From Prionace glauca (lineage: Eukaryota; Chordata; Chondrichthyes; Carcharhiniformes; Carcharhinidae), in contig CM075729.1 of assembly GCA_037974335.1 (NCBI GenBank), forward strand, positions 119,294,434 through 119,358,433: DNA of 64,000 bases, read 5' to 3'. Below the pieces are notes generated by a model. The model had not been told where the DNA came from. It searched no databases and saw nothing but the letters and a program-made list of their open reading frames with translations. Position 1 is the stretch's first letter; every line of letters begins with the position of its first letter. Shown here piece after piece: positions 1 through 9,895 of the stretch. The position numbers and the translations under genes are program-made.

Positions 1-27
1 TTAGCCATTGGATGGCATCCTTACAAT

Positions 28-130
28 GGGGGAGATGATTGCCTGGTGGTATTATTGCCAGAATATTAATCCTGAAACTCAACTAATGTTCTGGAGAATC
101 GGGTTTGAATCCCACATCAGATGGTGGCGT
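28..130 (+). repeat. SINE-B fragment (tRNA-like head)
   Basis: The stretch reads like the head of a second tRNA-derived SINE family in this window: a degenerate A-box-like CCTGGTGGTATTATTG, then a B-box-like GGGTTTGAATCCC near 110. Better copies lie on the minus strand at 52483-52835, 53150-53713 and 62528-62890. The body is cut off by the next SINE. Confidence 0.55.
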
Positions 131-412
131 TTATTTTGTTAGTGTCACAAGAAGATTTACATTAACACTGCAATGAAGTTACTGCAAAAATCCCTCAGTC
201 ACCACACTCCAGTGCCTGTTTGGGTACACTGAGGGAGAATTTAGCACGGCCAATTCACCTAACCAGCACCATCTTTTGGACTGTGGAGCACCTGAAGGAA
301 ACTCACGCAGATACGGGGAAAACATGCAGACTCCGCACAAACAGTCACCCAAGCTGGGAATCGAACCCGGATTCCTGGCAATGTGAGGCTGCAGTGCTAA
401 CCACTGTGCTGC
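131..412 (-). repeat. SINE-A, tail type L
   Basis: Minus-strand copy of the commonest SINE here (SINE-A). On the minus strand it has a tRNA-like head with A box (AGCACAGTGGTTAGCACTG), a degenerate B box (reads GGTTCGATTCC on that strand), a central TCCAAAAGATG core, and a tail resembling TTCATTGCAGTGTTAATG ending in GTGACACTAACAAAA. That tail differs from the CR1-like tail on other SINE-A copies. Confidence 0.8.
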
Positions 413-535
413 CTTTATTCTGTGTTCAGAGTATTGTGCACAGTTCTGATCTCTATATTAACAAAAGAACATAGAAGTATTGGAGAAAGTGTGAAAGAAA
501 TTTCCAAAATGATTCCAAATTTGTAGATAAAACAG

Positions 536-665
536 TTTAACGTCTCATCTGAAGGGTACCATTTCTGACAGTCCAGCACTCTCCCAGTAATGTATTAGAG
601 TGTTGGCCTGAAGTCTCTGAAGTGGAGTTTGAACATACAAACCTTCTGACTCTGAGGTGACAAGA
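536..665 (-). repeat. SINE-C (third tRNA-headed SINE), fragment
   Basis: Read on the minus strand, this has a head with CTCAGAGTCAGAAGGTTTG and a B-box-like GTTCAAACTCC, a middle AGTGCTGGACTGTCAGAAAT, and the widespread vertebrate SINE motif CAGATGAGACGTTAAAC at 536-552. The family resemblance is recalled, not searched. It supplies the last third of the open frame listed at 545-1096. Confidence 0.55.
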
Positions 666-1096
666 TTATTATCATTGGTATGAGAGTGTATAATGCAATT
701 CCTGGAGTATATGCAGCACAACAGGAATCCATCCAGTTTCCCTGGGTATTCTCTCTCTCCACTGGCCTTTGCTTTCATATTAATCCAAAAACAATCTGGA
801 ATTCTGGTCATTTCTTTCAATGAGCTGGATATACAAATTGATTTGAATGGGAAACCGACAAGGTTCACAGAATCACACTGCACAGAAGAGGCCTTCAGTT
901 CAAAGAGTATGTGGCAATGCTGGCCAGTGAGGAAAGGGAATTGGCCTGTGCTGAGGATGAGGTCGATACCTCCAGAGTGAGAACCCATCGCCATTACCAA
1001 GTAAGGACCCTTTGCCAGTTCACCCAACGAAACTGTGATTGATTTGAAATGTTGGTGAATATGCAACGCATCACCAATGATCCCTTCTCTCTTCAA
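545..1096 (-). other. Unassigned 183-codon open frame
   Basis: A minus-strand frame stays open for 183 codons in ordinary-composition DNA. Its C-terminal part is SINE-C, so at least that third is not host coding. The N-terminal two thirds (about 666-1096) match nothing I recognise and show no domain motif, signal peptide or splice sites. It may be chance or a remnant of an unrecognised element. Confidence 0.2.
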
Positions 1097-1205
1097 CAGC
1101 CATCAGTGAGAGACTGATCATAACTCGCACACCATGCTGGGTGTGACTGACACAGGGCTGACAGGCCCTACTGCTTTCTGGATTGAGATATAGACGGTCA
1201 TCACA

Positions 1206-2495
1206 AACATAAGAACATAAGAAATAGGAGCAGGAGTAGGCCATCTAGCCCTTCGAGCCTGCCCCGCCATTCAATAAGATCATGGCTGATCTGTCGTGGC
1301 TCAGTTCCACCTTCCCGCCCTCTCCCCATAACCCTTAATCCCTTCTCTTATCAAAAACCCATCAACCCGCTTCTTAAAAATATTTGGCGAGGCAGCCTCC
1401 ACCACTTCAACTGGCAGAGAATTCCAGAGATTCACCACCCTTTGAGTGAAGAAGTTCCTCCTCAACTCTGTTCTAAACCACCCCCCCTTTATCTTGAGGC
1501 TGTGCCCCCGAGTCCTACAGTCTTTTTTGAACGGGAAGAGTCTCTCCACCTCTATCCTATCCATCCCATTCATCATCTTATACGTCTCAATGAGATCTCC
1601 CCTCATTCTTCTAAACTCTAACGAGTACAAGCCTAGTTTATTCAGCCTCTCCTCATAGCTCAACCCCCTCAACTCCGGTATCAGCCTAGAGTTGATAGGT
1701 TGCACTCCCTCCAGGGACAAAATATCTTTGCGCAGGTGCGGCGTCCAAAACTGCACACAGTACTCCAGCTGTGGCCTCACCAATGCCCTATACAGCTGTA
1801 GCAAGACCTCCCTACTTTTATATTCAATCCCCCTCGCTATGAAGGCCAGCATCCCATTCGCCTTCCTGACCACCTGCTGCACCTGCAAGCTGGGTTTTTG
1901 CGACTCATGCACAAGGACCCTGAGGTCCCTCTGCACCATCGCCTGCTGCAGTTTTTCGCCCCGTAAGTAATAATCCTTCCTATCATTCTTCCTACCAAAG
2001 TGGACCACCTCACACTTGCCAACATTAAATTCCATTTGCCATTTCCTGGCCCATTCGCCCAGCCTATCTCGATCCTTCTGCAGACTCTCCACACCCTCCG
2101 CACAATTTGCCGTTCCCCCAATCTTGGTGTCATCAGCAAATTTCGACACCCTACACTCAGTTCCCTCCTCCAGATCATCTATATAAATGGTAAAAAGCTG
2201 AGGCCCCAGCACCGACCCCTGGGGCACTCCACTAGTTACCATCCGCCAATCCGAAAAGTACCTGTTGACCCCCACTCTCTGCCTCCTATTTGACAACCAA
2301 TCCTCTATCCACGCTAACACCCTACCCCCAACTCCATGTCCCTTGACCTTCTGCAATAACCTCTTGTGAGGTACTTTGTCAAACGCCTTCTGAAAATCTA
2401 GAAAGACCACATCCACCAGCTCTCCTCTATCCACCGCCCTAGACACATCCTCATAGAACTCCAGTAAATTTGTCAGACACGACTTCCCTTTAATG
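1206..2495 (-). mobile_element. CR1 LINE, 5'-truncated
   Basis: Minus-strand copy of the CR1 family whose full-length member sits at 47279-51821. It starts at the 3' tail (AACATAAGAACATAAGAAAT on the plus strand) and runs back to the reverse transcriptase segment encoding KGKSCLTNLLEFYEDVS. The frame is open from about 2495 down to 1301 and includes [11 protein letters not shown] and FADDTK, so it is young. N-terminal endonuclease and ORF1 are absent. The open frame continues past 2495 into unrelated sequence by chance. Confidence 0.9.
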
Positions 2496-2712
2496 AAACA
2501 CAGCTCCAAATGATAGCAGTGAGGCACTGGATGTCCTAAAATTATGGCCCCAATTATCTCAAGCACTTGATCAGGACATAGTGTTTTTGGACCCAAATAA
2601 TGCCTCCCTCTAATCATGTGTCTTTGTTCTTTATCAATCTTCCCCAAAGGTATGCCACACAGCTTATTTCAACTTCCATTCTAAACTTTGAGAAATGAGT
2701 CACTCAATTTGA

Positions 2713-3033
2713 GAGTGGCACAGTTGTTAGCATGTTGCCTCACAATGCCAGGGGCCCAGATTCAATTCTGACCTTGGGTCACTGTCTGTGTGTGGAGTTT
2801 GCATGTTCTCCTCATGTCTGTGTGGGTTTTCTCCGGGTGCTCTGTTTTTCTCCCACAGTCCAAAGATGTGCGGGTTAGGTCAATTGGCCATGCTAAATTG
2901 CCCATGTGTCAGGAGATTAGCAAGGTAAATGTGTGGGGTTACAGTGATAGGGGCTGGGTAGAATTGTGTTCGGTGCAGATGCAATGGGCCGAATAGCCTC
3001 CTTTTGCACTGTAGGGATTCTATGATTTGCATA
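2713..3033 (+). repeat. SINE-A, tail type C
   Basis: Plus-strand SINE-A: head AGTGGCACAGTTGTTAGCAT, core CCAAAGATGTGCGGGTTAGG, and a CR1-like tail GGGCCGAATAGCCTCC followed by GTAGGGATTCTATGATT. Confidence 0.8.
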
Positions 3034-3664
3034 TGGCTTTGTTAACCTGCATTGTTACTGTTAGGAAGCAAAATACTGTGAATGCTTCTCTCTGAAACAA
3101 GAACTCGTCATCAGTCTGTGGACTTGAAGTGTTTGGTTGGACTCTCCAATCTCATCCGCAGTTGGGATTCTCCAGTCCCGCTGCGGTGAATAGAGTTTTC
3201 GCTGAGCACCAAATTCTCCATTCTCTCTGATAGCGGGAGCGGGGCTTATGAGACTGGAAAATTCTGACTGTTAACTCCATTTCTGTCCTGATAGATGCGG
3301 GCAGGTGCGTTGAGTTTTTCGAGCATCTTCTGTTCTAATTGCTACTTTTAATGATCTGTATCACAGGATCCTTTATGCCTTCTTATTTACAAAGGGAAAT
3401 ATTACTTATACTTATTTCCTTATTTCTCCCATGAAAATACATCTGACATCTGTCGACAGTGAAATTAATTTGCCATTACCAGCAGATTTCTGCAAATTTC
3501 CTGATGGCTTGTAATCTGCTATAACCTTTCCTCTGTAATAATTCCACACCTAGAATTTCATCTACACAATTTATGCGGTATTTTAGATTTCTGAGGCCAC
3601 ATCATTTACGAAAATTGTGATCAGCAGCGGCTCCAATGCCAATCGCTGTGGGACACAATGTAGA
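3034..3664. other. No gene; old repeat remnants
   Basis: No exon was found. 3140-3275 (GATTCTCCAGTCCCGCTGCGG region) looks like an interspersed repeat. 3420-3655 reads on the minus strand like a very diverged CR1 reverse-transcriptase piece (the plus strand ends GTGATCAGCAGCGGCTCCAA ... CGCTGTGGGACAC). Confidence 0.35.
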
Positions 3665-3862
3665 TGTTTTTAATTTGGTGAAGGTTTTAAGAGATGTGGA
3701 ACCAACATGTGATAGCACTAGAGGAGATACACAGGAAGTTCACCAGGATGTTGCCTGTGTTGGAGTATTTGAACTATAAGGAGAGACTGGATAGACTTGG
3801 ATTGTTTTCTTGACAGCAGAGAAGGCTGAAGGGGGCACAAATGAGGTGTATGAGATTGCAGT

Positions 3863-3940
3863 GAAGGGGCAGCGCTCCAAAAGCTCGTGCTACCAGATTA
3901 AACCTGTTGGACTTTACCCTGGTGTTGTGAGACTCCTTAC
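3863..3940 (-). repeat. Penelope-like tail fragment
   Basis: Contains GCAGCGCTCCAAAAGCTCG and AACCTGTTGGACTTTACCC with GGTGTTGTGAGACTCCTTAC. This is the same sequence family as the foldback element at 30667-30910, read in the opposite orientation. Confidence 0.55.
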
Positions 3941-4111
3941 AGTGTATAAGATTATGAGGGGTATGGACAGGTTGAGTAGGCAGCAGCTGTTCCCCTTGGT
4001 TGAGGAGTCAATCCCAAGGGTCATAATTTTAGGGAGAGGGGCAGGAGATTCAGAGGGGATTTGAGAAAAACCTTTCTCGCTCAGAGGGTGGTGAGAATCT
4101 GGAGTACACTG

Positions 4112-4440
4112 CCTGGTACAGTGGTTAGCACTGCTGCTTCACAGCTCCAGGGTCCTGGGTTCGATTCCCGGCTCGGGTCACTGCCTGTGTGGAGTTTGCA
4201 CATTCTCCTCGTGTCTGCGTGGGTTTTCTCCAGGTGCTCCGGTTTCCTCCCACAGTCCAAAGATGTGCGGGTTAGGTTCATTGGCTATGCTAAAAATTGC
4301 CCCTTAGTGTCCTGGGATGTGTAGGTTAGAGGGATTAGCAGGTAAATGTGTAGGGATATGGGGATAGGGTCTGGGTGGGATTGTGTTCGGTGCAGACTCG
4401 ATGGGCCGAAGGGCCTGTTTCTGCACTGTAGGGTTCTATG
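4112..4440 (+). repeat. SINE-A, tail type C
   Basis: Well-preserved copy: A box TACAGTGGTTAGCACTGC, B box GGTTCGATTCC, core CCAAAGATGTGCGGGTTAGG, tail GATGGGCCGAAGGGCC and TTCTATGGTAG. Inserted into an older CR1 fragment. Confidence 0.85.
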
Positions 4441-4605
4441 GTAGTCGAGGCTGGAAACCTTACAACCTTTAAAAATATATTTGGATGAGCACTTGAAATA
4501 TCATAACATTCAAGGATATAGGACAAATGGCGCCCCTTTACTTGTAGATATTTCTGTGCAAACTTGATGGGCTGAAGGGCCTTTTCTGCACTGTATTATG
4601 ATATA

Positions 4606-5171
4606 GGTGAGATTTTATGGTCTCGCTCACCTGAAACTGGAAAATCCCGTCAGAGATCAATGGACCATTCCATGGTCCGCCCTTCGCCTTCTCCGATTCC
4701 TGCAGTGGGCGGAATGGGAAAATTTGCTCCCATGATTCTAAGACGGATCAGCCATGATCTAACTGGGTGATGGGACAGGCTCGAGGTGTTGAAGGGTCTA
4801 TTCCGGTTTCTGTGATCAAATGCTCTTATGTGTCATCAGAGGTTACGGCACAGGATCTGGAGACTCCAGTGGTACTTTTATCTTCTAGAAGCAAAACCTC
4901 TGGCCAACGGCTACAGGCACACTTTCAGGGCATCTTTCAGTTAACAGGAAATCCTGTCGAATTGCTTCCGAGGTTGACCACCGATCAAAGTATTGTTGAT
5001 TTCTAACAGAAATGCTTCATTTTAACTTGTTCCCACTGAACCTCATCTGTTTCCTTGACAGGAATTTGGAATAGTATTGCAGCTGTTATTTCCAGTGACT
5101 GAACAATCCTTCCGATGAAACACCACTGTTAGCAGTTAGCAGCATCTATAACTAAATGTTACTCAAAAGGA
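4606..5171. other. Upstream region of gene A
   Basis: About 4740-4820 is a CR1 tail piece (CGGATCAGCCATGATCTAAC). The remainder to the start codon at 5172 shows no coding exon and no convincing TATA box, so the promoter of gene A cannot be placed. Confidence 0.3.
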
Positions 5172-5232
5172 ATGGAACTTTCAAGCTTGTTCGGTGTCTA
5201 TCTGTTCGCTTTTAATCCCTTTGTTCTGATTG
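5172..5232 (+). CDS. Gene A exon 1: signal peptide of an Ig-superfamily receptor
   Basis: The ATG at 5172 opens a 20-codon frame rich in hydrophobic residues (MELSSLFGVYLFAFNPFVLI), then one base before a consensus donor (G|GTAAGTG at 5233), so it ends in phase 1. The next exon (11511) starts in phase 1 and continues the frame with AVTVRVNQ. Together the five exons give 723 bases, 240 residues plus stop. Signal exons of this length and phase are usual in Ig-superfamily receptors. No other upstream ATG was found in frame. Intron 1 is 6.3 kb and filled with repeats. The exon call rests on splice consensus and frame continuity, not on a transcript. Confidence 0.65.
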
Positions 5233-5334
5233 GTAAGTGTTACCACAACTAATATATAAAATGTGTGTTTTAATATTGATATGAATTGAGAAAGAATGGG
5301 AGGAATTATCTGGGTTAGTACATCACCAGTACAT

Positions 5335-5630
5335 CACAGGATCACAGAATAACTACAGTGCAGAAAAGGCCTTTTGGCTCATCGAGTCTGCACCAACACA
5401 TGAAATGCTCTGATCTGCCCACCTAATCCCACTTGCCAGCACTTGGCCCATAGCCCTGAATGTTATGGCATGCCAAGTATTAATCTAGGTACTTTTTAAA
5501 GGATGGGAGGCATCCCACCTCCACCACCCTCTCAGGCAGCGCATTCCAGACCGTCACCACCCTCTGGGTAAAAAGACTTTTCCTCACATCCCCCCCTAAA
5601 CCTCCCACTCCTCACTTTCAACTTGATAAA
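5335..5630 (-). mobile_element. CR1 3' fragment
   Basis: On the plus strand it reads ATCACAGAATAACTACAGTG, then CTCCACCACCCTCTCAGGCA and CTGGGTAAAAAGACTTTTCC: the reverse complement of a CR1 C-terminus and 3' tail from a subfamily distinct from the full-length one. Confidence 0.65.
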
Positions 5631-5889
5631 GGAATCATAGACAGATAGATCTACACTATAAAGTAACTTTATTTCTGTATAGCTTTGTCTGAAATAAATG
5701 GCTCATTTTTCTTACTTTGATTAATTTGATTTTGCTTTATATGATCTAATATTTTTGCTTTATATGATCTAATTAAATAACAGTAGCATGCATAATAATT
5801 CTAATCTTCTATTCAAGCTATGAAGAGGTTTGGTGTGAGCATGTCAAACATTAATAAGATAACATTCCTTCTAATAATTTCTGGACAAA

Positions 5890-6690
5890 ATCAACACTAA
5901 CAGTTTGCATTTATATATCTTCTTTAATGTATAATGATATCCCAGGGTGCTTTCACAGAGATATAATCAAATCAACACCAAGGCCAGGAAGAAGAGATGA
6001 GGAGAGGTGCCTAAGATTGTAAGTTTTAAGAAGAGCTTTAAAAAAGGTGAAGAGGGGAATGGATTTACAAAGAGAATCCTAGGAATAGGAACTAGATACA
6101 TGATGGCACATTCTTGGCAAAGGGTGGAGAAGATGTACCAGTCAGAGGAATGGGGAACTCTGGAGGTGGTTTAGGGCTCGAGGATGGTACAGAGATAAGG
6201 AAGGGCACAACCATGAAGGATGTAAATAAAAGGATCAGAATTTTAGTTTTGAGTCACTGGGAGTGTTGGACAGCAAGGAGGGACGATGAGTGAGCAGGAC
6301 TCGATGCAGCATAGGCTGTAGACAGCAAACTTTTAGAGCAGTTGTGGTTTACAAGGTGAAGAATGGAAGGCTATCGGGGGTGGATTTGCATATTCAGGTC
6401 TGGCAGTGACAAAGGCACAGTTGAGGGTTTCAACAGGAAATGGGTTGAAGTGGGACAGAGACAGGCAACATTGTGCAGTAGCTGCTTCGCTTGATGGAAA
6501 ATAAATCAAATAGGATGCAGATTGCAAGCAATCCACTTCAGCCAAAATCAATGGCCAGCACTGGGATGGAATCAATGCTGAGGATATGGAGTTTGCATCG
6601 ACGGTCAAAAACAATGGCTTTAGTCTTCCCAATGACTAACTGGAATAAATTATGGCCCATCTAGAACTGGATGTTGAGCCAACAATCTGA
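5890..6690 (+). repeat. Common shark interspersed repeat, diverged
   Basis: Begins with TTTGCATTTATATATCTTC and CCCAGGGTGCTTTCACAGAG, continues with AAGAAGAGCTTTAAAAAAGG and a GAGTGAGCAGGACTCGATGC segment. From memory this follows the order of a long interspersed repeat common in cartilaginous fish genomes. Short open frames in it are not coding. Confidence 0.5.
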
Positions 6691-7825
6691 CCAATCTGAC
6701 TTTTAACTTGTGCCCCCTTGTAACTGAACCCTCAACTAAGGGGAACAGCTGCCCCCTATCCACCCTGTCCATGCCCCTCATAATCTTGTATACATCAATG
6801 TTCAGAGGAATCACCATTTCCAAATAAGAATTGTGCTCATCTGATTTTTGACAGTGGTTGAGTTTGAGGACTTGAAAACTATAGGTAGGTTATAGAGTCA
6901 CAGAGGTTTACAACGTGGAAACAGGCACTTCAGCCTAACTTGTCCATGCTGTCCTTTTATTTAACCCCTAAGCGAGTCCCAATTGCTGCATGTGGCCCAT
7001 ATCTCTCTATACCTATCTTACTCATGTAACTGTCTAAGTGCTTTTTAAAAGACAAAATTGTACCTGCTTATATTACTACTTCTGGCAGCTTGTTCCAGAC
7101 ACTCACCACCCTCTGTATGAAAAAATTGCCCCTCTGGACACTTTTGTGTCTCTCCCCTCTCACTTTAAACCTATGCCCTCAAGTTTTAGACTCCCCTACC
7201 TTTGGGAAATGATATTAACTATCTGATCAGTGCCCCTCATTATTTTATAGACCTTTATAAGATCACCTCTCAGTTTCCTACACTCCAGAGAAAAAAGCCC
7301 CAGTCTATCCAGCCTCTCCTTATAACTCAAACCATAAAGTCCTGGTAACATCCTAGTAAATTTTTTCTGCACTCTTTCAAGTTTAATAATATCTTTTCTA
7401 TAGGGTGACCGGAACTGCACACAGTATTCCAAGTATGGCCTTACCACTGTCTTGTACAACTTCAACAAGAGGCCCAACTCCTGTATTCAATGTTCTGACT
7501 GATGAAACCACACATGTTGGATGCCTTCTTCACCACTCTGTCTGGCTGTGATTCCACTTTCAAGGAGCCCCTAGATCTCTTTGTTCTGTAGCTCTCCCCA
7601 ACGCCTTACCATTAACTGAATAAGACCTGCCCTGGTTCAATCTACCAAAATGCATCACCTAGCATTTGTCTAAATTAAACTCCATCTGCCATTCGTCAGC
7701 CCACTGACCCAATTGATCAAGATCCTGTTGCAATCGGAGATACCTTTCTTCACTGCCCGCTATGCCACCAATCTTAGTGTCACCTACAAACTTACTAACT
7801 ATGCCTCCTATATTCTCACTCAAGT

Positions 7826-8456
7826 GGATAGAGCCATGAAGAAGGCTTATAGTTTGTTAATAATTACTAACAGGGGGTTTGAGTTTAAGAGCTGTGGGGT
7901 TATGCTACAACTATACAGGACCTTGGTGAGACCACATTTGGAATATTGTGTGCAATTCTGGTCACCTCACTATAAGAAGGATGTGGAAGCATTGGAGAGA
8001 GTGCAGAGCAGATTTACTAGGATGCTGCCTGGTTTGGAGAGTAGGTCTTATGAGGAAAGATTGAGGGAGCTGGGGCTTTCCTCCTTAGAGCGGAGGAGGA
8101 TGAGAGGTGACTTAATAGAGGTTTATAAGATCATGACGGGGATAGATAGAGTGGATGTGTAGAGACTATTTCCTCGGGTGGATGTAAGCTGTTACTAGGA
8201 GGCATAACTTTAAGGCTCATGATGGGAGTTATAGGAGGAATGTCCGAGGTAGATCCTTTACTCAGAGAGTGGTTAGGGCGTAGAATGCTGTGATAATGGG
8301 GTCGGACACTTTAGGAACTTTCAAGCAGTTATTGGATAGGCACATGGGGCACACCAGAATAATAGAGAGTGGGATAGCTTGATCTTGGGTTTGGACATAG
8401 CTCGGCACAACATCAAGGGCCGAAGGGCCTGTACTGTGCTGTACTGTTCTACGTTC
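7826..8456 (+). mobile_element. CR1 3' end, plus, nested in minus CR1
   Basis: The frame reads LYRTLVRPHLEYCVQFWSPH and ERVQSRFTRMLPGL, then the 3' UTR with tail CGAAGGGCCTGTACTGTGCTG and TTCTACGTTCTA. 5'-truncated. It is inserted into the minus-strand CR1, creating an inverted pair of related LINEs. Confidence 0.8.
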
Positions 8457-8575
8457 TATTCTATAAGTGACAAGTAACAGAAGGCCCAGCACTGATCCCT
8501 GAGGCACACCACTGGTCACAGGCCTCCAGTTTGAAAAACAACCCTCTACAACCACCCTCTAGCTCCTGTCAAGAA

Positions 8576-8659
8576 ATGGAGATGTCAGCACTGGACTGGG
8601 GTAAAACAGAAAGAAATCTCACAACACTTTAAACTGGTGTTGTGGGATTTCTTTCTGTT
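8576..8659 (+). repeat. Small foldback element with 10-bp TSD
   Basis: The 84-bp insertion is flanked by CTGTCAAGAA (8566-8575 and 8660-8669). It has a head (ATGGAGATGTCAGCACTGGA), then inverted arms of 23 bp at 8605-8627 and 8637-8659 with one mismatch. It has the same head and the same arm terminus as the larger foldback at 30667-30910. The head matches the family seen at 16659-16787. Confidence 0.75.
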
Positions 8660-8911
8660 CTGTCAAGAAGACAATTTTGTGTCCATTTAGATACCTCACC
8701 CTGGATTCAGAGAGATTTAACCTTATGAAAGAACTTACCATGTGGTACGGGTTAGTGGGACAATTCTGATTTTTATTTAAAGAAGCCCATTAGATTGAAT
8801 CATCTCTTTCTGTTCTGTATGATCTTAAAAATAATTACAATTTGCAAAGTCAAAAGTGGCCAGGATAATTCTTGCTGGCAGATCATCCACGCTTTTACAT
8901 ACTTATACACT

Positions 8912-9196
8912 TAACAGTGGCATAGTGGTTACCACTGCTGCTTCACAGCATCAGGGACCCGGGTCCAATTCCATCCTCGGGTCACTGTCTGTGTAGAGTT
9001 TGCACGTTCTCCCCCCTGTCTGCCCGGGTTTCCTTCGGGTGCTCTGATTTCCTCCCACACTCCAAAGATGTGCAGGTTACGTTGATTGGTCATGCTAAAT
9101 TTCTCCTTAGTGTCAGGGGTAAATATATGGAGTTACATGGATCGGCCTTGGATGGGGTTGTTGTCAGTGCAGGCCCGTTGAGATGAATGGCCTCCT
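8912..9196 (+). repeat. SINE-A, tail type C (truncated)
   Basis: Head TGGCATAGTGGTTACCACTG, B-box remnant GGGTCCAATTCC, core CCAAAGATGTGCAGGTTACG, and a partial CR1-like tail ending in AATGGCCTCCTTC, where the next SINE begins. Confidence 0.75.
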
Positions 9197-9440
9197 TCCC
9201 AGGGACCCGGGTTTGATTCCTGGTTTGGGTCCATGTCAATGCATGTTCTCCAGCATGGGTGTCCTCCGGGTGCTCTGTTGCTTCCCACTGTTCGAAAGAC
9301 ATGCTGGCCACTTGCATTGGCCATGCTAAATTCTCCCTCCGTGTACTTGAACAAATGTCGGAGTCTGGCGACTGGGGGATTTTCACAGTAACTTCATTGC
9401 AGTGTTAATGCAAGCCTACTCGTGATACTAATAAATAAAT
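9197..9440 (+). repeat. SINE-A, tail type L (5' part lost)
   Basis: Starts inside the tRNA head (CGGGTTTGATTCCTGG, a B box), followed by the core and the L-type tail TTCATTGCAGTGTTAATG and TGATACTAATAAATAAATAA. It directly abuts a tail-C copy, so both tail types lie side by side. Confidence 0.75.
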
Positions 9441-9895
9441 AACAGTGATTAAGATGCATAGAAATGTTGTGAGAGTTAGCCCTTCCCGAAACGTCAGTGA
9501 AATGTTACAATGAAATGCTATGGACTGTTACTGATGCTGGTTAAATTGGGGAGTGAATGGTTCTTGGCATTGGATCTTGGAGTCATCGTCATTCATGTGG
9601 TAACCGTAAGACAGGTTTGTACAACCTTTCACATAATTACTTCTCTTTCTCACTCAAGCGGCTGATGAGAACATTTTGGAAAGGTAAGGTTTCATGCAAC
9701 ATTAAACTGAATTTCAAAAGAAGAGTTGGTGTTTTAAAGAAGATATAATAGCTGATCAAAAGTCCGGCAATGTCACAGCGTTAATATGCTAAGATAAAAA
9801 AGAGCAAGTAATAAAAATGACCAGAGGGGCATTGTGTGAGTGGGTGTGTGTGTGCAGGGGTTGGTGTGGGTAGTGGTAAGAATGAGCAAGGTAGA
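9441..9895. other. Intron sequence, nothing assigned
   Basis: No repeat or exon could be supported. A 25-base stretch near 9659-9683 has splice-like flanks but would break the reading frame, so it was rejected as an exon. Confidence 0.3.

Larger units (their letters stand above)
3665..4605 (+). mobile_element. CR1 3' fragment, old, with two nested insertions
   Basis: A diverged plus-strand CR1 3' region (AAGTTCACCAGGATGTTGCC; AAGATTATGAGGGGTATGGA; tail GATGGGCTGAAGGGCC). It is interrupted at about 3863-3940 by a Penelope-like tail fragment and at 4112-4440 by a SINE-A. The LINE resumes at TAGTCGAGGCTGGAAACC. Confidence 0.7.
6697..8720 (-). mobile_element. Diverged CR1 (minus) with nested insertions
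   Basis: Minus-strand CR1 of an older subfamily. 6697-6800 and 6893-7820 cover the C-terminus (LEYCVQFRSPYRKD is readable on the minus strand at about 7400) back into reverse transcriptase. It is split by a plus-strand CR1 at 7826-8456, resumes at 8463-8720 with [10 protein letters not shown], and is split again by the 84-bp foldback insertion at 8576-8659. The nesting gives the age order: this copy is the oldest of the three. Confidence 0.75.

Noticed and set aside
4112-4440. tRNA gene candidates (A and B boxes)
   Set aside because: Every such box pair lies in a SINE with the standard core and tail and is repeated dozens of times; no free-standing tRNA gene was seen.
9659-9683. 25-base mini-exon candidate flanked by CTCACTCAAG and GTAAGG
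   Set aside because: Inclusion between exon 1 and exon 2 of gene A would shift the frame; the length is not a multiple of three.
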